A stretch of 46,420 bases of DNA from Gammaproteobacteria bacterium (GTDB lineage Bacteria > Pseudomonadota > Gammaproteobacteria > JADZEE01): assembly GCA_020850735.1 (NCBI GenBank), contig JADZEE010000015.1, positions 1 through 46,420 on the forward strand. The letters are read 5' to 3'. The notes under the pieces are model-generated. The model saw nothing but the letters and a program-made list of their open reading frames with translations. It was not told where the DNA came from and searched no databases. Below are positions 18,501 through 26,152 of this stretch, in pieces. The first letter of the stretch is position 1. Each line of letters begins with the position of its first letter. The position numbers and the translations under genes were made by a program.

Positions 18501-18922
18501 TGCGGGCCGGCGAACCGTCGGACGTGGCAGTGCAGCGGCGGATCGTCGGTCCGCTCGCCGCCACGGCCGTGCAGCTCGCGGCGGCCGTCGACAGCCTCGT
18601 GCGGCTCGCGGGCGTCACGCGGGTCGAACGGCAGCAGACACGGCTAGCGGTCGAATACGACCTCGAGCGCTGCACACTGAGCGACGTCGAAACGGCGATC
18701 ACCGCCACGGGCGCGGGCCTGCCTTCCACACCGGCGGCGCTTGTGGTTCGGGCCCTGGCGCGACTCGAGGATGCGGTGGCAGCGGCCGGCACCGACAGCG
18801 TCGAGGGCTGGGACGCGCTGGTGCGCGCCGCCCATGCCAGCGTGTATCGGCGCCGCCGGCACGGACGCCGCGACGATCGGCCGCAGCAGTGGCGCCGCTA
18901 TCTCGAGCGCGGGAGCCGCTGA
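18500..18922 (+). CDS. uncharacterised protein, possible metal-chaperone-like fold
   Basis: A 140-residue protein I do not recognise. The part up to about residue 75 (QLAAAVDSLVRLAGVTRVER, RLAVEYDLERCTLSDVETAI) has the alternating helix-strand-helix pattern of heavy-metal-associated (HMA) domains, but lacks their CxxC. The C-terminal third is basic with an Arg-rich stretch (YRRRRHGRRDDR) and ends in QQWRRYLERGS. The ATG overlaps the prmC stop (TGATG), and moeB begins 21 bases later, so it is a true operon member. The fold suggestion is an inference from pattern only. Confidence 0.7.
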   Translation: MRAGEPSDVAVQRRIVGPLAATAVQLAAAVDSLVRLAGVTRVERQQTRLAVEYDLERCTLSDVETAITATGAGLPSTPAALVVRALARLEDAVAAAGTDSVEGWDALVRAAHASVYRRRRHGRRDDRPQQWRRYLERGSR

Positions 18923-18943
18923 GGCGGCGGGATCGGGTCAGCC

Positions 18944-19696
18944 ATGGACGACGCCCAGCTGCTGCGATACAGCCGCCAGGTACTGCTCGCCGACATCGAT
19001 CTGGCGGGACAGGAACGGCTGCTGGCGAGCCGTGTGCTCATCATCGGCCTGGGCGGGCTGGGCGCCGCCGCCGGGCTGTACCTCGCCGCCGCCGGCGTCG
19101 GCAGGCTGTTGCTCGCCGACGGCGACCGCGTGGAGCTGTCGAACCTGCAGCGCCAGATCGTCCATTTCGACGCCGACATCGGCCGCCCGAAGGTCGAATC
19201 GGCGGCCGACAAGCTGCGGGCCATCAACCCGGACGTCCGTGTCGAGGGGATCGCCACGATGCTCGCCGGCGAGGCGCTGGATCGCGCCGTGGGCGCAGTC
19301 GATCTGGTCGTGGACGCGAGCGACAACTTCGCGGCGCGCTTCGCGATCAATGCCGCCTGCGTCCGCGCCCGCCGGCCGCTGGTCATAGGTGCGGCGCTGC
19401 GCTTCGAGGGCCAGATCACGACTTGCGTGCCCGGCCACGACCACCCCTGCTATCGCTGTCTGTACGACGATGACGCCAGCGCCGAGGAACGCTGCGAACA
19501 GGCGGGCGTAATCGCACCGCTGCTCGGCGTCATCGGCTCCGCACAGGCGCTGGAGGCGCTCAAGGTGATTGCCGGATTCGGCACGCCGCTGATCGGGCGC
19601 CTGCTGGTCTTCGACGCCCTCACGATGCGCTGGCGTACGCTCAGCTACCGTCGCGACGCCGCCTGTCCGACATGCCGGGCGCGGCCGGGATCCTGA
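18944..19696 (+). CDS. moeB: MoeB/ThiF/HesA family adenylyltransferase (E1-like)
   Basis: A 250-residue E1-like enzyme that activates the C-terminal glycine of a ubiquitin-fold sulfur carrier (MoaD, ThiS or a relative) with ATP. Evidence is the N-terminal RYSRQVLLADIDLAGQERL, the nucleotide loop IIGLGGLGAAAGLYLAAAGV, DGDRVELSNLQRQIVH, the two CxxC zinc pairs (CYRC and CPTC), and the active-site Cys in RCEQAGVIAPLLG. There is no rhodanese domain. The end overlaps the JAMM gene by 25 bases. No MoaD- or ThiS-like gene is in the window, so the carrier is unknown; MoeB is the likeliest label. Confidence 0.9.
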   Translation: MDDAQLLRYSRQVLLADIDLAGQERLLASRVLIIGLGGLGAAAGLYLAAAGVGRLLLADGDRVELSNLQRQIVHFDADIGRPKVESAADKLRAINPDVRVEGIATMLAGEALDRAVGAVDLVVDASDNFAARFAINAACVRARRPLVIGAALRFEGQITTCVPGHDHPCYRCLYDDDASAEERCEQAGVIAPLLGVIGSAQALEALKVIAGFGTPLIGRLLVFDALTMRWRTLSYRRDAACPTCRARPGS

Positions 19697-20085
19697 ACCT
19701 CCCGGCGGCGCTCGCGGCGGCCATCCGTGCGCACGCCGCGGAGTTGCCAGCCCTGGAAGTGTGCGGGCTGCTCGGCGCTCGCGACGGCCGGCTGTGCAGC
19801 AGTTATCGCGCGCACAACGTCGCCACGACACCGGCGCGCGCGTTCCTGATGGAGCCGGCCGGACAGATCGCCGTGATGAAGACGATGCGTGCGTTGGGCG
19901 AGGAGCTTGCCGGGATCTACCACTCGCATCCCGCGACCGCCCCGGAGCCGTCGCCGACCGATGCGGCGCTCGCGGCCTATCCGGGTGTCGCCTACCTCAT
20001 CATCGGCCCCTGGCCGGACTGCGAGCTGCGCGCCTGGCGCTGGGACGGGACTCGCTTCCACTCCCTCGCGCTCGTGCTGCGGTGA
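19672..20085 (+). CDS. M67/JAMM (Mov34/MPN) metallopeptidase
   Basis: A 137-residue zinc peptidase. The JAMM motif is complete: Glu in LEVCGLLGA (about residue 29), then HSHPATAPEPSPTD, which gives the H-x-H-x10-D spacing with the intervening Ser. Bacterial relatives include Mec+ of Mycobacterium and QbsD of Pseudomonas, which cut after the Gly-Gly of ubiquitin-fold sulfur carriers. The gene overlaps the E1-like gene by 25 bases, which fits activation and processing of one carrier. The substrate is inferred, not seen. Confidence 0.92.
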   Translation: MPGAAGILNLPAALAAAIRAHAAELPALEVCGLLGARDGRLCSSYRAHNVATTPARAFLMEPAGQIAVMKTMRALGEELAGIYHSHPATAPEPSPTDAALAAYPGVAYLIIGPWPDCELRAWRWDGTRFHSLALVLR

Positions 20086-20135
20086 GGGCGGGACGCCGGC
20101 GGCGCGTGGCGCGGCGCCGGTAGGCACCGCACCGG

Positions 20136-20714
20136 TCAATCCGCCCGCGACAGGTGTTGCACACCGTCGCCGTCGCCGGCGTGCGTATCGAGCAGGAGCG
20201 CGAGGCGCGCGAGCTTGTCCAGCGCGCGCACGGACAGGGTCGCACCGGAAATACCGTCGACCGTCCGATCGAGCGCGAAAGCGGGACCCAGTGCGGCACC
20301 CTTGAATTGATCGATGAAAAACGGATGGCGAACCTCGCCACCGCGGATCTCGCGGTAGACCAGCACTTTCATCTGTTCGATGCGGCCGGCCTGGATCACG
20401 ACACCGGTCGTGATGGGCTGCTCCTTGCCGATTTCCTCGAGGATCCAGACCGTGCGCCCGCCACCGCCCCAGTAGCGCAGCCGTGCAACGCCCAGATCGT
20501 GACCCAGAACCTCGCGGATCTGGGCGCGCAATGCGCGGTGGATCCACAGCTCGCGGGGCGCCGGTGCGCTGCCCCCGAACGCGTCGGCGACGAACCGCCC
20601 GGGCTCCTGGTAGGTACCGCGCGCTGACGCGCCGGCGGCGAACGCGAGCGCCACTACCAGCATGGCTGTGCGCAGCGCGGCAGTCGCGGGCGCGCGGGCC
20701 CCGTCAGAACGCAT
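20136..20714 (-). CDS. periplasmic FMN-binding domain protein
   Basis: A 192-residue protein with an N-terminal signal peptide (TAMLVVALAFAAGASA) and a C-terminal FMN-binding domain like those of RnfG/NqrC. The expected covalent flavinylation site for ApbE is present: DGISGATLSVRAL, with Thr159 as the probable acceptor. It therefore probably carries phospho-ester-linked FMN and moves electrons outside the cytoplasm. The start ATG at 20714 overlaps the end of the porin gene by 11 bases, so the two are coupled. The frame stays open upstream, but that part is porin shadow. No apbE is in this window. Confidence 0.85.
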   Translation of the reverse strand: MRSDGARAPATAALRTAMLVVALAFAAGASARGTYQEPGRFVADAFGGSAPAPRELWIHRALRAQIREVLGHDLGVARLRYWGGGGRTVWILEEIGKEQPITTGVVIQAGRIEQMKVLVYREIRGGEVRHPFFIDQFKGAALGPAFALDRTVDGISGATLSVRALDKLARLALLLDTHAGDGDGVQHLSRAD

Positions 20715-21987
20715 AGCCCAGACCGAGGTTGAAGCCGTCGGCCGCCGCATCGAGCTGGCTCTGCACGTCGAACTTGAACACCACGTCGGGATGCGGCCAG
20801 TAGTTGATCCCGGCGAACACTTCCTCGACCTGCGTGCCCGCATCCATACCGGCACGGTCATCGACGTAACTGTAGCGGGCGAACACACCGAGCTCGCCCG
20901 GCAAACCGACGGGCGCCCGGAAGTACAACGCCGGCTCGATGTAATAACCGAGTTGCTCGTCCCTGCCGTTCGCGGCCGGGCCGAGACCGGCGGGACCGTC
21001 GTCGAGGTCCCAGCGCGCGCCGAGCGCGCGCAGTCCGAACATTCCGCGTCGCAGGTCGAGGTGCGCTTCGACCAGGGTCGCGGCGATGTCGAGGCCGGAC
21101 TGCGACTGGTTGACGTCCTGCTGATACTGCGCGGATACCCCCAGCTCCACCCCCGCAATCGCCGTGTAGCGCAACCGGCCGGTGACCGCCGCGTCGTTCG
21201 CCTCGGCTTCGGCGACGCTGTTGCGCCCGCTGCGGATGCGAAACGCATCGCCGCCCGAGGCCGGCGTATCGAGCCCGGAGTGCAGCACCAGGTCGTACTT
21301 CCAGCCCGCAGCGAGCTCACCGTTCAGGCCGAGGCCCGCCTCCCACCAGGTGGACGGGATGATGACGTTCTCGACGCGATTGCGTTCGACGCCGAAAAAA
21401 GTATTCGGTTCGTGCGTCTGGTTGATGATGCCGATCGGCAGCACGTCGAGCCCGGCGCGCAAGTGATGGTGAGGAGTCAGATCGAACTCCAGCCACGCCT
21501 GTTCGAGCTCCACCGCGCCGGGCTCGTCCTGCTCAATCAGGGCGTGCTCAATTTCCACCTCCGAGAACAGGCGGATGCGGTCGTTGAACTGATGTCCCAC
21601 ATACAGAACGAAGCGGTGAAAGTCGACCTGCTTACCGGTGTCCAGATTGTTGTAGTGCAGCTCGCCGTAGCCGCCCAGCGTGGTCCGCGCGGCCCAGCCC
21701 GCCGCGGTTGCGCCGCCGTCTTCCAGCGCCGCAGCGGCGGCTTCGGCTTTGTCGTCGACGGCGGCGATCTTCTCCTCGGTCATCGCCGCCTTTTCCTCGG
21801 CGGATGCGAGCTGCGCTTCGGTACGTTCCAGCCGTGCCTGCAGCGACTCGATCGTGCGCTGCTGCTCCTGCACCAGGCGCCACAGCTCGCCCAGGTCGGG
21901 CGTTGCGGCGGCGATCCCCTGACACGCCAGAGCCAGGCCCGCCACCCCGAGCACCTGCGTGACCGTCCGGCTAGTCCATGCTGACAT
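20704..21987 (-). CDS. outer-membrane porin-like protein with coiled-coil N terminus
   Basis: A 427-residue protein. A signal peptide (GVAGLALACQGIAAA) is followed by a coiled coil (LGELWRLVQEQQRTIESLQA continuing to about residue 85), then a beta-barrel with alternating strands starting at LGGYGELHYNN and ending in the aromatic C-terminus GLGYAF required for Bam assembly. The pattern resembles the OprP/phosphate-selective porin O superfamily with an added trimerising coil. The substrate is unknown. It is upstream of, and overlapping with, the FMN-binding protein. Confidence 0.85.
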   Translation of the reverse strand: MSAWTSRTVTQVLGVAGLALACQGIAAATPDLGELWRLVQEQQRTIESLQARLERTEAQLASAEEKAAMTEEKIAAVDDKAEAAAAALEDGGATAAGWAARTTLGGYGELHYNNLDTGKQVDFHRFVLYVGHQFNDRIRLFSEVEIEHALIEQDEPGAVELEQAWLEFDLTPHHHLRAGLDVLPIGIINQTHEPNTFFGVERNRVENVIIPSTWWEAGLGLNGELAAGWKYDLVLHSGLDTPASGGDAFRIRSGRNSVAEAEANDAAVTGRLRYTAIAGVELGVSAQYQQDVNQSQSGLDIAATLVEAHLDLRRGMFGLRALGARWDLDDGPAGLGPAANGRDEQLGYYIEPALYFRAPVGLPGELGVFARYSYVDDRAGMDAGTQVEEVFAGINYWPHPDVVFKFDVQSQLDAAADGFNLGLGYAF

Positions 21988-22136
21988 TGAGCGATCTCTC
22001 CGAGAAACGTTGTGAGCGAAACCGGCGGCCGTGGCCGCGACGGGACCGTCGTACCCCGGCCGGCCCGGGTGGCGACACCGGACCCGCCCGTTCAGGACGG
22101 ACGGGGCAAGTTCACCTCGGGCGGCGACGGGCCCGC

Positions 22137-22343
22137 TCAGGCACAGGCGAGACGCCCGCCGTGAGCCAGGGTGGAGCTCCCGGCCACGGCCTCGGCGAGG
22201 CAGCCCTGGGCCTGCGTGTGACAGGCCCCGCAGCAGGTGGCGACCCGCAGGCGCTGCTGGAGCTCGGGAAAGGACCGCACCCCGTCGTCAACGGCGGCAT
22301 GGATGTCGCTCTCCCGCACGGCATTGCAGATGCACACGAACAT
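22137..22343 (-). CDS. bfd: bacterioferritin-associated ferredoxin
   Basis: A 68-residue [2Fe-2S] protein that reduces bacterioferritin haem to release stored iron. The four cysteine ligands are Cys4 and Cys6 (MFVCICNAV) and Cys38 and Cys41 (CCGAC), the C-x-C-x31-C-x2-C spacing of Bfd. It lies downstream of bfr on the same strand, with a Fur-box-like site and promoter just before it, which fits induction under iron limitation. Confidence 0.93.
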   Translation of the reverse strand: MFVCICNAVRESDIHAAVDDGVRSFPELQQRLRVATCCGACHTQAQGCLAEAVAGSSTLAHGGRLACA

Positions 22344-22386
22344 GTCCCGGACCCTGATTCACCGCCCGTTGGCGGGCACACTGAGA

Positions 22387-22415
22387 ATCGTAGACGAAAT
22401 GAGAACGGTTCGCAA
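22387..22415 (-). promoter_or_regulatory. bfd promoter
   Basis: On the minus strand TTGCGA (22415-22410), a 17-base spacer, then TACGAT (22392-22387), about 45 bases before the bfd start. The Fur-box-like dyad lies in the spacer and -35 element. Confidence 0.55.
22400..22414. promoter_or_regulatory. Fur-box-like operator
   Basis: TGAGAAC-G-GTTCGCA is a 7-1-7 inverted repeat with six of seven pairs, in the TGA(n)-(n)TCA-like form of Fur sites. A second half-site TGAGAAT begins at 22382. It overlaps the predicted bfd promoter, so Fur-Fe would repress bfd when iron is plentiful. Confidence 0.55.
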
Positions 22416-22454
22416 CTAGATGCAAGGCAGGACTCTGGCGGGGACGGTGTGCCC

Positions 22455-22919
22455 CTAGATCCCGGCCTGCAGGTAATTCGGGAGACCGACCGCGTCGATG
22501 AGCGAAAGCTGGGTCTCGAGCCAGTCCACGTGCGCCTCTTCGCTCTCGAGAATGTTCGCGAACAGGTCACGGCTGACGAAATCAGATACCCGCTCGCTGT
22601 GCGCGATGCCGTCGCGCAGGTCGGGCAAGGCCTCGCGCTCGAGCGCGAGATCACAGCTCAGGATCTCGGCCGCGTCCTCGCCGATGCGCAAACGCCCCAG
22701 GTCCTGCAGGTTCGGCAGGCCCTCCAGGAACAGGATCCGCTCGATGAGACGATCGGCATGCTTCATCTCGTCGATCGACTCGGCGTGTTCGTGCGCGCCG
22801 AGCTTGTCCAGTCCCCAGTTCTTGAACATCCGCGCGTGGAGGAAATACTGGTTGATGGCGGTCAACTCGTTCCTGAGCGCCTTGTTGAGCAACTCGATGA
22901 CCTTCGCGTCGCCTTTCAT
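22455..22919 (-). CDS. bfr: bacterioferritin
   Basis: A 154-residue haem-containing iron storage protein. Diiron ligands are in place: Glu18 (NELTAINQY), Glu51 and His54 ([10 protein letters not shown]), Glu94 (ALERE), and Glu127 and His130 (ESEEAHVDW). Met52, the haem ligand between subunits, is present, so this is a true Bfr rather than a non-haem ferritin. I choose ATG at 22919, which has AGGAG six bases upstream; an ATG at 22925 is directly against that site. Confidence 0.95.
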   Translation of the reverse strand: MKGDAKVIELLNKALRNELTAINQYFLHARMFKNWGLDKLGAHEHAESIDEMKHADRLIERILFLEGLPNLQDLGRLRIGEDAAEILSCDLALEREALPDLRDGIAHSERVSDFVSRDLFANILESEEAHVDWLETQLSLIDAVGLPNYLQAGI

Positions 22920-23240
22920 ATCCATCTCCTGCAACCGGGATGTCAGCGCCCCGGTGGGCCACCGGAAGCGCGGCGGCCGACGAACGCCGGACGCGATGAA
23001 ACTATAGAGCCTGTGCACAGCGGGCTCAAACCGGCCGCCGACGCGACCCGCCGCGGCCACAAGTCGCTGTTGTAGACTACCCGCGGTTCAACCGCATTGC
23101 GCCTGCGTTCACACGCTTCCCCGCGGACGTACGGGCGGCCGCTTACTGCGGGCGCGAATGAGCCGCGAGGCAGGCAGCGGATACGATTGCGCTCCTCGAG
23201 GAACGGGGAAAATTCCGACACGGCGACGGACGGGCAATTC

Positions 23241-24092
23241 ATGAGTACGATTCTCGGTCAGGGCGCCGGTCGCGGCGTGAACGCTCCCGATCTCGCCCCG
23301 GGGCGAACCTGCATACGACGCCGGGCGGCCACGAGGGGGCTGGTCGTGCTGGCGTTGACTTTCATCGTCGCCGCCGGCGCGACGGCCGCCGATACCGCGT
23401 ATGTGATCGACCGGCTCCTGGTCGGCGTGCACGCCGAGAAGGATCTCGACAGCGCCATCGTCAAGGTACTGCCCACCGGCACCGAGCTCGAGGTGCTCGC
23501 CCGCGAGGGCGAGCTCGCTCAGGTCCGCGACGCCGAGGGCCAGAGCGGCTGGGTCGATGCCGCTTATCTCACCGCCGATCCGCCCGCCAGCCTGCTGGTC
23601 GACAAGCTCACCGCGACCAACCGCGAGCTGCAGGCCGCCATCGACAAGGCCGAGCAGCGCATCGCGGCGCTCGAAGGCGGTGCGCCCGCGCCTGCGGCCG
23701 CCCCACCCGCCGCCAACGACGCCACACGTCCGGAAAATACCGAGTTGCAGAAGAAGCTCGCGTCCGAGCGCCTGCGGGTCGGCGAGCTGCAGGCCCGCAT
23801 CTCCGAGCTGCAGACTGAGCTGCAGGCGAAAAACGACGCCGACAACCCGGACCTCGGCCGCGAGAACGCCGAACTGCGCACGCGGCTGCAGGCACTGGGC
23901 GCGCTGCCCGCCGCCACCGCCGACGGCGAGCCGGCCGGCGCCTTGCAGGAGCTGCTCGCGTTCGGCTACCGGCTGCTGCATTCCAAGCCGCTGACGCTCG
24001 CACTGATCCTGCTCGTGGGCGCCGGTTTCGTCGCCGGCATGTACGGCATGGATGTGCTGCAGCGGCGTCGCCACGGCGGCTTCCGCGTCTGA
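23241..24092 (+). CDS. SH3-domain membrane protein (TIGR04211/YgiM type)
   Basis: A 283-residue protein: an N-terminal signal or anchor segment (GLVVLALTFIVAAGATAA), a bacterial SH3 domain (AYVIDRLLVGVHAEKDLDSA to GWVDAAYLT), a coiled coil from about residue 120 to 225, then a C-terminal transmembrane helix (LTLALILLVGAGFVAGMYGM) with a short basic tail. This order is that of the TIGR04211 family, whose E. coli relative is YgiM. It probably binds periplasmic material while held in the inner membrane; no function is established. The frame is open 144 bases upstream, but the family-like start is ATG at 23241. Confidence 0.88.
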   Translation: MSTILGQGAGRGVNAPDLAPGRTCIRRRAATRGLVVLALTFIVAAGATAADTAYVIDRLLVGVHAEKDLDSAIVKVLPTGTELEVLAREGELAQVRDAEGQSGWVDAAYLTADPPASLLVDKLTATNRELQAAIDKAEQRIAALEGGAPAPAAAPPAANDATRPENTELQKKLASERLRVGELQARISELQTELQAKNDADNPDLGRENAELRTRLQALGALPAATADGEPAGALQELLAFGYRLLHSKPLTLALILLVGAGFVAGMYGMDVLQRRRHGGFRV

Positions 24093-24106
24093 GCCGTCGT
24101 CGCGAC

Positions 24107-24874
24107 GTGAAAATCGCGACCTGGAACGTCAACTCCCTGCGCGCCCGGCTTCCGCATCTCACGCGCTGGCTGGCGACGGCGGCCCCCGACATCCTGGCGC
24201 TGCAGGAAACCAAGGTCGTCGACGCCGACTTCCCCGGCGCCGAAATCGAGGCGCTGGGCTACCAGTGGCTGTGCAGCGGCCAGAAGAGCTACAACGGTGT
24301 CGCGGTGCTCAGCCGTACGGCGATGACCCCGCTGTTCACCACGCTGGAGGCGCTCGAAGATCCACAGCGCCGGGTGCTGGCAGTGCAGGTCGGCTCCTAC
24401 ACGGTGCTCGATCTGTACGTTCCGAACGGCGCGAGCGTCGGTTCCGACAAGTATGCGTACAAGCTGGCCTGGCTCGACCGGCTCGTGGATACGGTGGCCC
24501 GACTGCTGCGCGACGGCCGCCCGACGATCGTCCTGGGGGACTTCAACATCGCGCCCGAAGACAGGGACGTGCACGATCCGGCCGCGTGGACCGGCAGCGT
24601 CCTGGTGAGCGAACCCGAGCGGGAGCGCCTGCGGCGATTGCTCGCGCTCGGACTGCGCGACGGCTTCCGCCTGTTCGAGCAAGGCGATGACGGTTTCACC
24701 TGGTGGGACTACCGCGGCGGCAGCTTTCGCCGTAACCACGGCCTGCGCATCGATCTGGTTCTGCTCGACGGCGGGCTGGCGGCACGGTGCCGGCGCCTCT
24801 ACGTCGACCGCGAACCGCGGCGGTGGGAGAAACCCTCCGATCACGCGCCCGTGGTGGCCGAATTCGATGACTGA
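24107..24874 (+). CDS. xthA: exodeoxyribonuclease III
   Basis: A 255-residue AP endonuclease/3'-exonuclease of the EEP fold. Catalytic motifs are KIATWNVNSLRARLPHL, ILALQETKV (metal Glu), DLYVPNGASVGSD, VLGDFNIAPEDRDVHDP (Asp/Asn), WDYRGGSFRRNHGLRIDLVL and SDHAPVVAEF (Asp-His). Start is GTG at 24107, only 14 bases after the preceding gene. It cleaves the DNA backbone at abasic sites in base-excision repair. Confidence 0.96.
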   Translation: MKIATWNVNSLRARLPHLTRWLATAAPDILALQETKVVDADFPGAEIEALGYQWLCSGQKSYNGVAVLSRTAMTPLFTTLEALEDPQRRVLAVQVGSYTVLDLYVPNGASVGSDKYAYKLAWLDRLVDTVARLLRDGRPTIVLGDFNIAPEDRDVHDPAAWTGSVLVSEPERERLRRLLALGLRDGFRLFEQGDDGFTWWDYRGGSFRRNHGLRIDLVLLDGGLAARCRRLYVDREPRRWEKPSDHAPVVAEFDD

Positions 24875-24955
24875 ACCGCCGGCGCGGGAAGCCGGCGGCG
24901 CAGCCCCGATCCGACCGCTGCACGCGCGCAGCCCCGTGCCGGCACCGCACCGCAC

Positions 24956-24985
24956 TTGCGCGTGGCGCCCACCCGAGGCTAGGAT
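24956..24985 (+). promoter_or_regulatory. rpmE promoter
   Basis: TTGCGC (24956-24961), 18 bases, TAGGAT (24980-24985), giving a leader of about 48 bases before the rpmE ATG. Confidence 0.45.
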
Positions 24986-25039
24986 CGCGCCCCTTCGCAA
25001 TCGTCGGACCGCGCGCGGCCCGACCGAGTGGTGAGCCCA

Positions 25040-25243
25040 ATGAAGCCCGACATCCATCCGACCTATGCGGATATCAGCGTCACCTGCAGCTGCGGCAACA
25101 GCTTCCAGACGCGATCCACCGCCGGCGAAAATCTGCACATCGACGTGTGCTCGGCCTGTCACCCGTTTTACACGGGCAAGCAGAAGCTCGTCGATACCGC
25201 CGGGCGTGTGGACAAGTTCCGGCGCAAGTACGGCATGCGGTGA
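25040..25243 (+). CDS. rpmE: 50S ribosomal protein L31
   Basis: A 67-residue zinc-containing (C+) L31. Cysteine pairs are in VTCSCGNSF and [12 protein letters not shown], and KRKYG-type ending (FRRKYGMR) is typical. Start is ATG at 25040; two in-frame GTG codons at 25028 and 25031 are less likely. The presence of the cysteines means it is the zinc-replete form, replaced by the C- paralogue in zinc starvation in many species. A strong intrinsic terminator follows, and its stop overlaps the next GTG. Confidence 0.96.
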   Translation: MKPDIHPTYADISVTCSCGNSFQTRSTAGENLHIDVCSACHPFYTGKQKLVDTAGRVDKFRRKYGMR

Positions 25244-26043
25244 CCGAAGACCGCCGCGCGGACCGCAGAGGCGCTCTCCGGGAGCGCCTTTTTGTTTGCG
25301 CGCTCCTGGCCGCCGTCGTTCCGGCCTGTTCGGGTAACGCCACGTGCATGCCGACCGGCGCCACCGCCACGGCGGTCGTCGCCCGCGTCGTCGACGGCGA
25401 CACCCTGCGGCTCGGGGATCGGGCGCTGCTGCGGGTCATCGGCATCGACACGCCCGAGCTCGGCCGTGACGGCCGGCCGGCCCAGCCGCTTGCGGTCGCC
25501 GCCCGTAACGCGCTGGTGCAGCTCGTCCCGGCCGGCACCCGCATCCGGGTGGCTGGCGGAACCTCGCCGCGGGACCGCTATGGCCGGCGCCTCGGCCACG
25601 TGCTCCTCGAGGATGGGCGCAACATCGCCGAGGTGCTCATCGGGCAGGGGCTCGGAACCGCCTTGATAGTGCCGCCGGATACTGCGCTCGCGGCCTGCTA
25701 CCGGCGTGTCGAAGCGGCCGCGCGCGCCGCCCGGCGCGGTGTGTGGTCATTGCCGGATTACGCACCGGCAGCCGCGGGCGGGCTCGGCGCCGGGGCACGT
25801 GGTTTCCACCGCGTCCACGGCCGGGTGACGCGCACGGACTCGGCCCGTTCGTCGGTCTGGATCGAGATCGACGGCGTACTTTCCGTCCGCATTGCGCGCA
25901 CGGATCTGCAAGACTTCCCGGCGGGTTTCCTACAATCCGTGCAACATCGCGAGGTCATGGCGCGTGGTTACGTATACCGCGCCGGAAAACAGCTGCGACT
26001 GCGGGTGCGTCACCCGCTCGACCTGCTCGTCATCGACGAGTGA
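25240..26043 (+). CDS. thermonuclease-family (SNase-like) lipoprotein
   Basis: A 267-residue protein with a short signal and lipobox ending at AVVPAC (about residue 27), then a staphylococcal-nuclease fold: [31 protein letters not shown] and [15 protein letters not shown], which together hold the catalytic Arg, Asp, Glu and Arg. A further OB-like domain occupies the last 80 residues ([14 protein letters not shown] and [20 protein letters not shown]). The start is GTG at 25240, overlapping the rpmE stop (GTGA). It may be surface or periplasmic and cut DNA or RNA there. The rpmE terminator lies within its first codons, so little read-through from rpmE is expected. Confidence 0.85.
   Translation: MTEDRRADRRGALRERLFVCALLAAVVPACSGNATCMPTGATATAVVARVVDGDTLRLGDRALLRVIGIDTPELGRDGRPAQPLAVAARNALVQLVPAGTRIRVAGGTSPRDRYGRRLGHVLLEDGRNIAEVLIGQGLGTALIVPPDTALAACYRRVEAAARAARRGVWSLPDYAPAAAGGLGAGARGFHRVHGRVTRTDSARSSVWIEIDGVLSVRIARTDLQDFPAGFLQSVQHREVMARGYVYRAGKQLRLRVRHPLDLLVIDE
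25269..25293 (+). terminator. intrinsic terminator of rpmE, inside the next coding sequence
   Basis: AGGCGCTC (25269-25276), loop TCCGG, GAGCGCCT (25282-25289), then a T-tract. It is 26 bases after the rpmE stop and falls in codons 10-18 of the nuclease gene. Confidence 0.8.
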
Positions 26044-26152
26044 GCGTCACACCCGCACACGGACGCTGGCGTACGAGCCGAAGAGCCGGCATCCGGCGGG
26101 CGTGGACGGACGCACCCGGATCGGCAACCAGCAGGGTCGGACCGGCAAAGTG

